A DNA stretch of 64,000 nt from Lonicera japonica (lineage: Eukaryota > Streptophyta > Magnoliopsida > Dipsacales > Caprifoliaceae), in contig JAKCWG010000744.1 of assembly GCA_021464415.1 (NCBI GenBank), forward strand, positions 149,452-213,451, given 5' to 3'. The notes beneath the pieces were generated by a model. That model was not told the origin of the DNA and searched no databases. It worked only from the letters and a program-made list of their open reading frames with translations. A program made the position numbers and the translations under genes. Positions 12,613-24,995 of the stretch are shown piece after piece. How positions within the stretch are numbered: the stretch's first letter is position 1; the number at the start of each line of letters is the position of its first letter.

Positions 12613-14598
12613 TGTGAACACCTCATTTTGCGACCCCCACAAGAATCCTGATCTCCAAAGAAAGAAGCACGCATGCATGCACGAGCATTCCTAGATGCAT
12701 ATATTATGTACATGTGATACAGGTCAAAGAAGAAAGCCGAAAGGACCCCGGATGAGGAGTTACAGAATTATCGAAAATTGCCGGAACCGAAAACCTTCAA
12801 AACTCCTGGAAACTTGTGAAAGGAGAGTTACACATTTCGGATAATCCTCAAACTTTGAGAGTTGTTAGACATTACCATAAGGAGTAGCATACTCGAAAAT
12901 TAGCTTAATCCGACGGTCAGATCTCCAAAAATTCAGAAAATCATGAGTTTGATTCGGGTGATCAAATGGAGGTCTTCTCGAAGTTAAAATGGTTTGAAGT
13001 TTGGTAAGTAGATAGGCCTTATTGTGGGGAAGAACATATTAAAAATTCAGCTTTGTCGGACATGAGATCCTCAAGAATCAATCTGTCTATCGTGCAATTC
13101 TAGTCAAAATGTCCTTCGTAGCAAATTAAAATAAATAGCGGCCTTCCTGAATTCAGCATAATCCAACAGCTAGAAGTTCAGTTGTCGAGGTTGTTGTACG
13201 CAAGTACGTTTCCTATGCGGGAACAAACACTTTGTATCAATTCGAGGAGACCGAGTCCTTCCCGAACTCCGATCATCTTCGAATTTTTACAAGGTCTAAA
13301 AGACTTATATTTTCAATATAAATCCAAAATTCAGCATGATCCAACAGCTAGAACCTGACTTTTCATGCAAAGAAGGGACCTTGTCTACAACAAGTACCTT
13401 TCCTACACGGAAACAAACTCTTCGTAGAAATCAGAACAAAAGGAGACCTTCCCAATCTCTGATCGACCTAAAATTTTAAAAAAATCTAGAAGACTTCTAT
13501 TCCCAACACATATCCAAAAATCATGATGATCCAACGGTGGGAAGGCTTCGCGATATGTTCCAAGAGTCCTAGTTACAATCTCTTTTCTTGCTCTCTAAGT
13601 ATTTTTTTAACTATAAATAAACCCCTCCTCCATTCATATTTTTCATCAACAATCAAGGGGATTTCGTGGTACACACCAAGAGATCCTTATTCTCTCCCTC
13701 TAATGAGGCTTAGGTATAATTTTATCTCTCTTGTTTTATTTATTCGGCAGTTTTATAATTTATATTCTTGTCTGTATAATTTCTATCACTTGATAGCTTT
13801 TTAAAACCATTTTTCAAATTGTTTTTCAAAACCAAAAGTGTATAACAAACCCTAATCCAATTCCAAAATAGTATTATTACTTTCTTACTTTTCCAAAATC
13901 TCGGATTAGCGGTATTGTTATAATAAATAATCGATAATCGCTATATATCCAATCTAACTCATAGATTGCGGTGTATATATGATGAATACTCAATTATGAG
14001 AGCATTATTGCCATCTATACCGGTTTAATCAATAGACTATGATACACGATCGGTCAACTCGCCTCATGTCACATCGAATATAAGATTCCACATTGAATCA
14101 GTTTCTGAAAAGCCCAATGCTTTACAAAATCACTTGTTTCATTGCATCTATTATTATCAAACTCTCTTTTTCAAATCACACACACACACACTTATTTTCA
14201 AAATCATGGGCAAACTAGAAAACACATCATTTTCATCCCATCCCCAAAATTCATGTTTCAAATGAAAGCACGAAAAACTGTGAAGTAATAGCAATAGCAT
14301 GCAAGAACTGAATTATAACACACGCATATCTTACTCAAGAGACCGAAAAGGCGAATTAGGTGCCTAACACCTTCCCAATTCGTAACTTAATCCCCGAACC
14401 TTCGAATCAACTGGTTTCGCATACGCTGTGTATAAGAGGATATTTAGTCCATAAATATGTCTCTTCTACACAATCCTTTTTTTGTTTGTTTAGTGAAACA
14501 AACTGGCGACTCTTATTCTTTTCAAAACCGATTGTCAAAGCAATAACGGAATCGCCACCCACGAGGACCCCCGGGCGTCGAGAACGCGGATTCTCACA
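12613..14598 (+). repeat. 5' LTR of the nested Tat element
   Basis: 1986 bp, TG...CA. It contains diverged internal repeats around the motif ATCCAACRGCTAGAA (near 12908, 13165, 13340 and 13527) and a TATA box at 13612. U5 resembles the U5 of the LTR at 58401-59964 (blocks GAGACCGAAA.GGCG, CCTAACACCTTCCC, CTGGCGACTCT). Confidence 0.92.
13612..13619 (+). promoter_or_regulatory. LTR TATA box
   Basis: TATAAATA, conserved in the 3' LTR copy (20998-21005) as CTATAAATAGACCCCTCC. It is the probable retrotransposon core promoter. Confidence 0.75.
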
Positions 14599-14599
14599 G

Positions 14600-14618
14600 T
14601 GGCGACTCTGCTGGGGAC
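14600..14618 (+). other. Primer binding site
   Basis: TGGCGACTCTGCTGGGGAC begins two bases after the 5' LTR end. From memory this is the site used by Tat/Ogre elements and is complementary to a tRNA-Arg 3' end. The identical 18-mer follows the LTR at 59964. Confidence 0.88.
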
Positions 14619-14989
14619 ATTTTAAGAGGATTTGACTCTAAACAAGAGTAGAATATGTGTAAATAATTATTTATGTTTGCATGCTTTCTTTTTGGGCCTT
14701 AGTCTTCGGATAACATAGATGCGATTTAGGTGGATCCTTGATTCCCTTTTTTGTTTGTAATAATTGTTTGAGAAAAAATTTTTCATAAATAAAAATTGAA
14801 AGTACTCGAACAAACCCTAAAGCGTTCTTCATAATGTACCCCCATAATTGTTATTTTGCACGCACCCACTATCATCAGGCATTATCGCGAGTGTGAATTT
14901 ACCCTATCAACATCGGGACCAAAGTCGTGACTAGGCCGTGGACTTGCGGGTCTACACTAGCCAAAAGCGTATGGGACCACTCTCTTTGG

Positions 14990-15125
14990 CCAAGTACCAA
15001 ACTGAGGTATATCGAGTGACGAGAACACTCACGTACCCAGAATGTATATCAAAAGGTCCTTGCATATACTCGCCCTTGGGGTATATAGCAAGACCTAGCC
15101 AAATAGGAGGGAACCTTAAACCTTA
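14990..15125 (+). other. Conserved Tat leader block
   Basis: Closely matches 60295-60430 of the second Tat element, including a 35-nt stretch identical in both (15004-15038). Inside it GAGTG and CACTC flank a 7-nt loop and could form a hairpin. It lies between the primer site and the gag position, where packaging or dimerisation signals are expected. Function is inferred only. Confidence 0.7.
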
Positions 15126-17184
15126 CCCTTTTCAACAACGCTTGCATATAGGATGCGTCAGCCTAGTACACACGAATTTCTGCATGTTTTCTTGATCGTC
15201 GGTTGTGAGATTAATGAACAAAAGGCCTTGTCATACATACCAACTCTTGGTTTGGCAAGTACGGCCGGAGGCTGTCCAACCTCGTCGGTAGAAATCCCTC
15301 ACTAAAACCCGTTAGTGAGAATTTTTCTGTCATTATTTCCATGAAAAGCAACTCTAAGAGGAGAGAACTTCCCGATTTTCAAAATATGTTTTAAAAAATT
15401 GAGTGATTTTTCAAAAATTAATTTTTAAAATCGGAAGGTTATAAGGGCACCCCGAAAATTCATATTCCTACCCTAAACCTATCCACGGGGCTCTCAAGTT
15501 GTTGACGTCGGTCTGTTTTCGCTAATCACCAAAAAGTGGTTTTCGATTTTATTTTCCTGTTGAGTCACAGTTTTTCGAGAATTATGCAACCCATGGCAAA
15601 ATATTCATTTTTCGGTTAATCCTCGACTTTTTTCTCCTCATTCTTCACCACTCCGATTATCTACTGCTGGCACTAGTTAGCTAGGCTCTTAGAGATTCAA
15701 ACTAGACGACTCACGAGATCAGATTCACCACCGATCATGCCTCCTCATTGTAACACCGAGCTACTACTTCATCAAACGGGGTTGACAATACTGAGGGTAA
15801 TCATGGTGAAGCTTCTCATGCAGCAGATCTGCCGCCTGGTCCCGTTCTCCCATAAGTTGAGGGTGATACCTTAACCCTTGAACATCTATATCATATAATC
15901 CATGATCTGACCCAGTTTGTAGCCATCATGAAGGATCACCAAGTGGCCACCCTAGCCCATCTTGAGCCCTAATCACTGTCAGAACACCTGCTGAACCAAA
16001 CCAATTCAATTCAAATCCATACTTAACCAAAGGCAACCAAGCTCGAGACCTAGTAGCTCTACCTAACATTCTCTAATACATTATCCCAGTTCATGCAAAA
16101 ATCAACCACCCACTTCCTGTGGCCCTTACCAACATCGTTGTACCACCGGCGCAAGATCCCGAAACAACCTGGTTGAACCCTAAACATAACCAGCCCCTTT
16201 AAAACCATAATCACCAAGCCATCCTTGATGTAGATCATAACAACTCCCCGAAGACTAGCCTTACCATCATCGTTCACATACACTGAGGGTGTCGACAAGA
16301 AGACCCGAACAGCTCCCTAAAGGCTAGCCTTACCATCATCGTTCACACATATTGAGGGTGCTGAGGGTACATCTACTGAGGGTATCGACAAGAAGACCCG
16401 AACAGCTCTCTAAAGACTAGCCTCTCCATTCATCATTTGCACTGAGAATGTCCTACCTACATCACCACGACCCTGTTGTTGTTCTATCAGCAAAACTACA
16501 AACCCTGAAGGTAGAATCAAATCAATCAATTGGTTTAACAACCGAAAGCCCCCGCCTCTCTCAAGAATCAAGCCTGTCCACACCCACTCCTGAAAATGCA
16601 GAACATCGGTAATCCTCCTTAGACTGTAGGTATGCGTAAAAGCAGTAACTCGGATGAATTTTGATAGGCCCAAGAATCAAGAAGCAGAGAGAAACGTGTC
16701 AAGATGGAAGCATGACGCAAGATCAGCAGAATTCCAAGACAGAAGCACGCCATTTCTCTTGTGACCGATATCACCTTGCACTCACTCACTAATTGAACGA
16801 AAATTAATATTTGTCTTTTCAGTATTGCTATGCTCTCGAAAAATTGTCGATCTTGCATGCATGAATCTACACTTAGATAATTTCAAGTAACGTAACATAT
16901 TTCATAAATCAGGCAACTCAAGATTCAAAACCTTTTCAAAACCAAGTTTTTAAAATAATGATACGATGATTTAAGAAGTATTCGAATACTCAAAATTTAG
17001 GGAAGCATGGCATAAGCATTTACATAAGGCATACATATGAACACTTGTATAAGTGTACCGCGCACCAGTCCAAGAATACCTAGGCACTAAGCTCCATGGC
17101 CTTCCAGACAGGCTTCACACCCGCATCCTGGTATATACCTCGATGATTAGTCACACCACTATCACCGACCAGATGGTCATGATA
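15126..17184. other. Tat internal region without intact gene
   Basis: No reading frame resembling retroelement proteins survives. Around 15735-15970 short pieces look like a decayed gag N-terminus (MPPH..., then LPPGPVLP), but stops interrupt them. The segment 16255-16420 has two copies of CGACAAGAAGACCCGAACAGC. Confidence 0.4.
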
Positions 17185-17705
17185 AGATCACATGCCTTCC
17201 CAGAGAGGCAAGTCACTTCATAAGCCCTCCCAGAGAGTCAAATCACTTCATATGTCCTCCTAGAAAGGAAAAACACAATCTCATGTCCTCCCAGAGAGGC
17301 AAAACACAATCACATGTCCTCCCAGAGAGTCAAATCACTTCACAAGCTCTCCCAGAGAGGCAAATCACATCACAAATCCTCCCAGAGAGGCAACTCACTT
17401 CACAAGCCCTTTGTACAGGAAAATCACTTCACAAGCCCTTTACACAGGCAAATCAAATCCCAATCCCTTTCTACAGGCATGAATCAAAGCCTTTTCTATA
17501 GGCACCAATCCAAGCCCTTTGTACAGGCAAATCAAATCCCAAGCCTTTTCTACAGGTACCAACCAAAGCCCTTTCCATAGGCACCAATCCAAAGCCCTTT
17601 CTACAGGCACCAATCCAATCCAAGCCCCTTTTACAGGCACCAATCCAACCCAAGCCCTTTCCACAGGTACATACTAAAGCCCTTCCTACAGGCAAAATTA
17701 AGCCT
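17185..17705. repeat. Two adjoining short tandem-repeat arrays
   Basis: First about eight copies of a ~31-bp unit (TCCTCCCAGAGAGGCAAATC, to about 17400). Then about twelve copies of a 20-30 bp unit (AAGCCCTTTCTACAGGCACC) to about 17700. The shared AGGCAAATCA segment suggests the second array grew from the first. Open frames here (both strands) are by-products of the repeat. Confidence 0.85.
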
Positions 17706-18520
17706 TCTCCAAAACCAAAAAGCGCCTTGAGAGAATATCAGAGAAAGATAGAGAGAAAGACTGGAATAAGAAAATTTCGCAAAACACAGGGAACAAGCCT
17801 CCACAAGGACTTTTGGCCTAACTTCTTTTCGCCCAAGAAGTTTTCAAGATACGCTCCCAAAGGTTCTCGGACCGAAAATCATAAACACAGCACGACGATG
17901 TTAAAAGCAAACTTCTAAAGTAAACATTCTCAAATCACAAGGAAGATGATGCTTAGAAAACCTGACAAAGTGAAGAGGAAACAAAAGTGGGTACAAGAAA
18001 AAATTGAAAGAGTAGAAAAGTGGATAAATCCCACAGTGCCAACAGAAAAGAATATTGAAAAAAAAATAGTAAAGGAAAAAAGATGACAGCGAGAGCCACA
18101 CCAAGAGTGATAGCTAGGCTAAAAAGCCCAGGGCTACGTGGGTGAGGAAGGCTGCTGACCTTGCGAAAAAAAAGAAAAAAAATAAGCTGCATCAAAAAGC
18201 TTTCAATCAATCAAGGAGGAATAAGGGCATCGAAAAACAGAAAATGTTGCAAGCACAAAAAATTCTTTTCTCGCGAAGTCAGGAAACAATAAGCAGAATC
18301 GCACCCTAGTGACAAGAGACAAAAAAAATGCCACGGAAGCTGAGCAAGAGGCAAAGTCCAAAATTCATACACGAGGTTCGAGAACAGAGAGAACATAACT
18401 CGGTCATTTCTCAAAACGAAAGAGGCCAGCCAAAATTACTTCTTTTCAAAAATAAAAAATAAAAAAAGATCACACCAGAACTCTCTCTTTATGTCTTCTC
18501 AGAGACTCTCACCTCCTCAT
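17706..18520. other. Purine-rich Tat internal sequence
   Basis: Long A/G-rich stretch on the plus strand. Its minus-strand open frames (F/L-rich, 17901-18414) are compositional and match no family. Confidence 0.45.
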
Positions 18521-18524
18521 CATC

Positions 18525-18735
18525 AACCCTCAGCCATTATCCTAGCCAGTAGGAATTCCCATTTCCGTAGCAAATCATCAACCCGCACATCAACCATTAT
18601 CCAAGCCAGTAGGAGTTCTCATATCCTCAGCAATCATTAACTCTCAGCCTTTATTCTAGCAAGTAGGAATTCTTATCTCCCCAGCAGGCCATCAATCATC
18701 ATACCATCAATTCTTAGCCAGCATACAATCAATCA
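18525..18735. repeat. ~70-bp tandem repeat, three copies
   Basis: Three diverged copies contain CTAGCCAGTAGGAATTC-like cores followed by TCAGCAATCATYAA. They lie just upstream of the 40-bp array. Confidence 0.7.
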
Positions 18736-18789
18736 TCATATCTCCAGCAAACATACACCATAATAGAATCACTGACAGAACAATCTCAC

Positions 18790-19735
18790 ACAGTCCGTTA
18801 AAGCAGAGGCTCACCCTCTACACGGTTTACAAGTCCTTTAAAGCAGGAATTCACCCTCTACACGGTTCACACAGTCCGTTAAAGTAGGGGCTCACCCTCT
18901 ACACGGTTCACAAATCCGTTAAAGTAGGGGTTCACCCTCTACACGGTTCACACATTCCGTTAAAGTAGGGCTTCACCCTCTACACGGTTCACAAGTCCGT
19001 TAAAGCAGGGGCTCACCCTCTATATGGTTTATACAATCCGTTAAAGCAGGGGCTTACCCTCTATACGGTTCATAATTCCGTTAAAGTAGGGGCTCACCCT
19101 CTACACAGTTCACAAGCCCGTTAAGGCAGGGGATCGCCCTCTACACGGTACACAAGCCCGTTAAAGCAGAGAATCGCCTTCTACACTACACACAAACCCG
19201 TTAAGGTAAGAAATCGCCCTCTACACGGTTCACAAGCCCGTTAAGGCAGGGGATCGCCCTCTACACGGCACACAAACCCGTTAAGGCAGGGAATCGCCCT
19301 CTACACGGTTCATAAGTCCGTTAAGGCAGGGGATCGCCCTCTACACGGCACACAAGCCCGTTAAGGCAGGTGATCGCCATCTACACAGCACACAAGCCCG
19401 TTAAGGCAGGTGATCGCCCTCTACACAGCACACAAGCCCCTTAAGGTAGGGGATTGCCCTCTACACGGCTCACAAGCCCGTTAAGGCAGAGGATCGCCCT
19501 CTATACGGCACACAAACTTGTTAAGGCAGGGAATCACCCTCTACATGGTTCACAAGCCCGTTAAGGCAGGGGATCGCCCTCTACACGGTCCACAAGCCCG
19601 TTAAGGCAGGGGATCGCCCTCTACACGGCTCACAAGCTCGTTAAGGCTCACAAGCTCGTTAAGGCAGGGGTTCACCCTCTACGCGGCTAGCACACTTCGC
19701 TAAAGCAGGGGGCTCATAGATTTACGTGGTTCATA
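18790..19735. repeat. 40-bp satellite-like tandem array (~23 copies)
   Basis: About 23 head-to-tail copies of a 40-bp unit: GTTAAGGCAGGGGATCGCCC followed by TCTACACGGCACACAAGCCC, including one truncated copy near 19640. Copies at the left carry GTTAAAGYAGGGGCTCACCC, so variants are zoned. The array sits upstream of the 3' LTR, the position where Tat/Ogre/Retand elements are known to carry variable tandem repeats that can seed satellite DNA. Confidence 0.95.
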
Positions 19736-19933
19736 CATCACAACAAGGCACATGATATGTTCCAAACATCGCCCATCCATTCCAAGAAAAGAGAGAAGCA
19801 GCATATCATGGCATCATTTGCATTGTATTGTTTTCAAAATATCACTTGTGATTCTTGTGAGAGTCGCAAAATGATGCGTTCTCGTTATCGTCCTAGTTTT
19901 TTTGCTTCACAAAGAACCCAGGCCGAGAGGGTC

Positions 19934-22900
19934 TGTGAACACCTCATTTTGCGACCCCTACAAGAATCCTGATCTCTAAAGAAATAAACACGCATGCATA
20001 CACGAGCATTCCTAGATACATATATTATGTACATGTGATACAGGTCAAAGAAGAAAGCCAAAAGAATCCCGGATGAGGAGTTACAGAATTATCGAAAATT
20101 GCCGGAATCGAAAACCGTCAAAACTCCTAGAAACTTGTGAAAGGAGAGTTACCTATTTTGTATAATCCTCAAACTTTGAGAGTTGTTAGATTTTACCATA
20201 AGGAGTAGCATACTCGAAAATTAGCTCAATTCGACGGTCGGATCTCCGAAAATTCAGAAAAGCATGAGTTTGATTCAGGTGATCAAATGGAGGTCTTCTC
20301 GAAGTTAAAATGGTTTGAAATTTGGTAAGTATATAGGGATTATTGTGGGGAAGAACATATTCAAAATTCAACTTTTTCGGACACGGGATCCTCAAGAATC
20401 AATTTGTCTATCGTGCAATTCTAGTCGAAATGTCCTTTGTAGCAAATTAAAAAAAATAGTGGCCTTTTCGAATTTTGATCGACCTCAAATTTGGATACAA
20501 GATAGAAAACATTTTGAGAGAAAATATATCCAAAATTCAGCATAATCCAACGGCTAAAAGTTCAGTTGTCGAGGTTGTACTACGCAAGTACGTTTCCTAC
20601 GCGGGAACAAACTCTTTGTACCAATCCGAGGAGACCGATTCTTTCCGGCACTCCGATCGCCTTCAAATTTTTACAGGGTCTAAAACACTTATATTTCTAA
20701 TATATATATCCAAAATTCAGCATGATCCAATGGCTAGAACCTGACTTTTTGTGCAAACAAGGGACCTTGTCTACAACAAGTACCTTTCTTATGCGGAAAC
20801 AAACTCTTCGTAGCAATCAGAACAAAAGGAGACCTTTCCAATCTCTGATCGACCTAAAATTTTAAAAAAATCTAGAAGACTTCTATTCCCAACACATATC
20901 CAAAAATCATGATGATCCAACGGTGAGAAGGCTTTGCGATATGTTCCAAGAGTCCTAGTTGCAATCTATTTTCTTGCTCTCCAAGTATTTTTTTAACTAT
21001 AAATAGACCCCTCCTCCATTCATATTTTTCATCAACAATCAAGGGGATTTCATGGTACACACCAAGAGATCCTTATTCTCTCCCTCCAAGGAGGCTCAGG
21101 TATAATTTTATCTCTCTTCTTTTATTTATTCAGCAGTTTTATAATTTGTATTCTTGTCTGCATAATTTCTATCACTTGATAGCTTTTTAAAACCATTTTT
21201 CAAATTGTTTTTCAAAACCAAAGGTGTATAACAAACCCTAATCCAATTCCAAAATAGTATTATTACTTTCTTACTTTTCTAAAAGCTCGGATTAGCGGTA
21301 TTGTTATAATAAAGAATCGATAATCGCTATATATCCAATCTAACTCATAGATTGCGGTGTATATGTGATGAATACTCAATTATGAGAGCATTATTGCCAT
21401 CTATACCGGTTTAATCAATAGACTATGATACATGATCGGTCAACTCACCTCATGTCACATTGAATATAAGATTCCACATTGAATCAGTTTCCGAAAAGCC
21501 CAATGCTTTACAAAATCACTTGTTTCATTGCATCTATTATTATCAAACTCTCTTTTTCAAATCACACACACACACACTTATTTTCAAAATCATGGGCAAA
21601 CTAGAAAACACATCGTTTTCATCCTATCCCCAAAATTCCTGTTTTTAAGGAAAGCACGAAAAGCTGTAAAGTAATAGCAATAGCATGCAATAACTGAATT
21701 ATAATACACGCATATCCTACTCAAGAGACCGAAATGGCGAATTGGGTGCCTAACACCTTCACGATTCCTAATTTAATCCCTGAACCTTTGAATCAACTGG
21801 TTTCGTATACATTGTGTATAAGAGGATATTTAGTCCATAAATACTGTTGGTCGGATAATGACCCTAGAGGTGGGGTGAATAGGGTTTAAAAACTTTAATG
21901 CGGAATTCAAAACTTTTTCAAAATATTTAAGTAAAACAATTTAGTTGAATAAGTTTATCAAGGAAAACAATCAATCATACAATCAATCCTAAGAATAAGT
22001 AACAATATAAGCAACTTCAATAAATTAATATAACAAATAAATAAAGAGATTGAGTAAGAAAGATTGAACCAGTTTGAAGTCCAAGGCTTTTTGTCCACAC
22101 GATTTTGGTTTACCAAACCATAGTCCGCGCTCGGTTAGTTTTTCGAGAATTTTCACTATTTAATCTTCTTCGGGTGAAGATCAAACCTCAATACAAATGT
22201 TGCTATGCACACAACACTCACAATGTAGCTATACCCACTACACTTCTCACAAGATATGCTATCTTGCTCTACAAAGAGACAAACTCTCTTTTGAAATGAA
22301 TAACCAATTGTTTGTGGTAATACACACTAATACAATAACTCTTAAGTGTATTTGAAGATTACAAATAAAGCTCACACTAGACTTATCAAGATTGATCAAA
22401 ATATATAGCTCAAAAATGAAGAATATGATCAATGAAATGAATTGAATACTTGAATAACTTTGTATATATGTAAAATGAGTTTGTAGAATGATTCAAGTGT
22501 GTTAAAACATGTCTAGGACCTCATTTATATAACTTGAAAACTCATATGGCCGTTGGGGGTGATTAAGAAAGGCTTTGGGTCAAAGGTATACATTTTCAAA
22601 TTTTCCAACAGCTAGTTTTGACAAACAATTCAAATTTGTTTTGATAATTTCTCTGAATTTGACCGTTGGATCATGCTCAAATTTTGGTCAAAAGTAATAA
22701 GAGATATTGTCTAACTACTGTAAAAATTTCAAAATGATCGGAGTTCGGGAAGGCCTCCATCTTACCGTTAGATCAAAACTGTGCGAAAATTTAGTGAATT
22801 TTAAATGTAAAATAAAAATATTTTTGCAATTTAACAATTTAGTTCCAAATACAATTCTAATGATTTGTGAACCTCAAAGATATGTTTCTAAGATACCTAT

Positions 22901-23542
22901 TTTTATTAGAGCTTAAAATATGATCATTTAAAATTAATATGAATTTATTTTGAAACTCGGTCTTTGTAAAATGATGTTTTTCAAATAAATTCAATTTCAA
23001 GCTTATTTGAATCAATATTTAAAAGATGCATGAAAACGTTTGAGCTATAAGGATTTGATCAATAATGTAACTTTACATAAATCTTAAGCACTCACACAAT
23101 TACTAAATTAACGAGTCTTCGAATGCTTTGATTTGTTTCTTTGAATTGATCTTCATTTGAAACTTTTTCTTTGAAGCTTTTCATATAATCTTTTGATCCT
23201 TTGTGCTTCATGATTTGCATTGAGAGATTTGATCTTCCTTATCTTGTCCAATGATCGAATAGTGAAAGATTGATCATTGTCATGTTTTTCTTGAATTTTC
23301 CAAGTAAATGAACTGTATACTTATATCAAGAAATATGTTAAATTACACATGATTAATTTATTGTTATTATCAAAATAAGATTAAGACCTTAGGTCAACAA
23401 ATACGTCTCTTTTACACAAACTTTTTTGTTTGTTTAGTAAAACAAACTAGCGACTCTTATTCTTTTCAAAACCGATTTTCAAAGCAACAATGGAATCGTC
23501 GCCCACGAGGACCCCTGGGTGTCGAGAATGCGGGTTCTCACA
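19934..23542 (+). repeat. 3' LTR of the nested Tat element (interrupted)
   Basis: Begins TGTGAACACC and ends TTCTCACA. It is collinear with the 5' LTR except for a 1555-bp insertion at 21845 and about 60 bp around 20465-20530 that the 5' LTR lacks. It rejoins hAT coding sequence at 23543. Confidence 0.92.
21845..23399. mobile_element. Solo-LTR-like insertion, probably copia
   Basis: A 1555-bp insertion starting TGTTGGTCGG and ending GGTCAACA, flanked by a perfect 5-bp duplication AATAC (21840-21844 and 23400-23404). It lacks any coding region. The opening TGACCCTAGAGGTGGGGTGA followed by ATAGGG resembles long LTRs of SIRE/Maximus-type copia elements known to me. A solo LTR left by recombination is the simplest reading. 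It is the youngest layer of the three-level nest. Confidence 0.85.
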
Positions 23543-24480
23543 GGATTTGTTTAAGATTTTTAGTCTTTTGCATGAAACTAATGGCATTAAAGAGTTGGAT
23601 TCCATTAGACGTTCCATGCAATCTAAATATCACAAGTATTGGGCAGACTTGGAAAAAGTTAATAAATATTTCTTCTTAGCTATTGTACTTGATCCCCGCC
23701 ATAAATGGGATAAGGTGATAGATTTTTTTGAGGTTATATGTGGGGATGATGATTTTAGTGAAATGGTCGTTGAAGGTCACATAAATAGGGTGAAGGAATT
23801 ATTGAAAAAGCTATATAATGTTTATGGGGCCGATGTATCCGTGGTTGTTCCACCACTACAAAGTGAGACTAGTAGCATTGGGGGTAGTGGTTCATGCATT
23901 TCAAGTGGTAATGATATGGCAAGTTTAAGTTCTCAAGTCGAAAAGAGGTTGTAAGAAAAAAGTTTAATGAGGAAAGCCAAAAAAAAGTGGCATTATACAA
24001 AATAATGTAGATAGATATTTATTGGATGCCATAGAAGGGGATGAGGATGAAAATTTTGATATTTTAAATTAGTGGAGAGTTAATGGGGCATCTAAATACC
24101 ATATATTGGCACATATTGCTCGTGACATTTTAACAATTCCGGTTTCAACAATTGCCTCTAAGTCATGCTTTAGTACGAGTGGACATATCATTGATTCATT
24201 CCACACTTGTTTGAGTTCCAAGATGGTGGAAGCTTTAATTTGTACTCAAAATTGGCTAAGAAGAAGTCACGTTGCTTTAGATCATGAACTAACAGCAGCG
24301 GAAGTGGAGTTTTGTGAAAAGATTGAAAAAGGTAATTTTTATCTTTGAATTAGTATGCTTTATTTCAAATTGTTTCTATTTTTAATCTTATAATCTACTA
24401 ATTATTATATACTTTTTTTAATGTAGAAATGTCAAAGAATATCATGTTACCGACAAAGGGTGGAAGATAAAAGAAATGCT
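23543..24480 (+). pseudogene. hAT transposase, 3' part (hATC dimerisation domain)
   Basis: Continues the transposase interrupted at 12612. It has DLFKIFSLLHETNG, then KYHKYWADLEKVNKYFFLAI, VLDPRHKW and KVIDFF, the DUF4413-type region, followed by the C-terminal dimerisation domain (ARDILTIPVSTIASKSCFST, HTCLSSKMVEALICTQNWLR). Breaks are a stop near 23952, frame changes to 24060 and a TAG where the W of LNWWR is expected (near 24072). A donor-like GTAATT (24331) and acceptor TGTAG near 24425 suggest a short last exon ending about 24470. Together with 11090-12612 it accounts for one full-length transposase. Confidence 0.9.
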
Positions 24481-24539
24481 TGTGGATTGTTTTACCAGCA
24501 AATGTCATAATATCTTTGAATTAGTACACTTTTTTTGAT

Positions 24540-24995
24540 GATTCATGGTTTGTTTGTAAACTATTTTGTTATATATTGTTTTAAATGTTTGTGGACTGTT
24601 TTATGAACTTTTGAATATGTGTGAACTGTTTTATGGACTTTTAAATGTTTGTTATAGATTGTTTTATATTTATGGATTTTGTAAAAGCAGATTTTAGTAT
24701 TGTTTTATTGTTGTTTTTTAAAAGCAGATTTTAGTATTGTTTTATTGTTATCTTTTTAAGCAAATTTTAATGATGTTTTATTGTTGTTAGTTTTAGTGCT
24801 GTTTTATTGTTGTTTTTTTAAAGCAGATTTTAATACTGTTTTATTGTTGTTTTTTTAAGCAGATTTTAATGCTATTTTATTGCTGTTTTAGTACAGTTTT
24901 ATTGAAATATAATGCAGTTTTAGTGCAATTTTGGTGCTGTTTTAGAGGCAAATTTTAATACAGTTTTATAGCATTTTTAGTGCTATTTTTTTTTT
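24540..24995. repeat. T-rich subterminal repeats of the hAT element
   Basis: Repeated GTTTTATTGTTGTTTTTTTA and AAGCAGATTTTAATRCT units of about 35-45 bp, at least six copies, followed by shorter TTTAGTGC variants. No coding. Confidence 0.75.

Larger units (their letters stand above)
12613..23542 (+). mobile_element. Tat-lineage Ty3/gypsy retrotransposon lacking pol
   Basis: Two LTRs (12613-14598 and 19934-23542) both start TGTGAACACCTCATTTTGCG and end TTCTCACA. Next to the 5' LTR is the primer site TGGCGACTCTGCTGGGGA. The element sits in the hAT transposase frame with a short target duplication (GGATG left, GGATT right; four of five match). Internal DNA (14599-19933) has no recognisable gag, reverse transcriptase or integrase. 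It holds a leader shared with the second Tat element of this window and three families of tandem repeats ahead of the 3' LTR. I read it as a non-autonomous member mobilised by relatives. Its LTRs differ by a 1.56 kb insertion, a ~60-bp indel and scattered substitutions. Confidence 0.9.

Noticed and set aside
17283..17695. Repeat proteins read from 17.3-17.7 kb on both strands
   Set aside because: Open in several frames because of short tandem repeats; no likeness to proteins.
18790..19735. Regular 40-bp repeats resembling a CRISPR array
   Set aside because: Units abut with no unique spacers, sit inside a plant retrotransposon and drift gradually; it is a tandem satellite.
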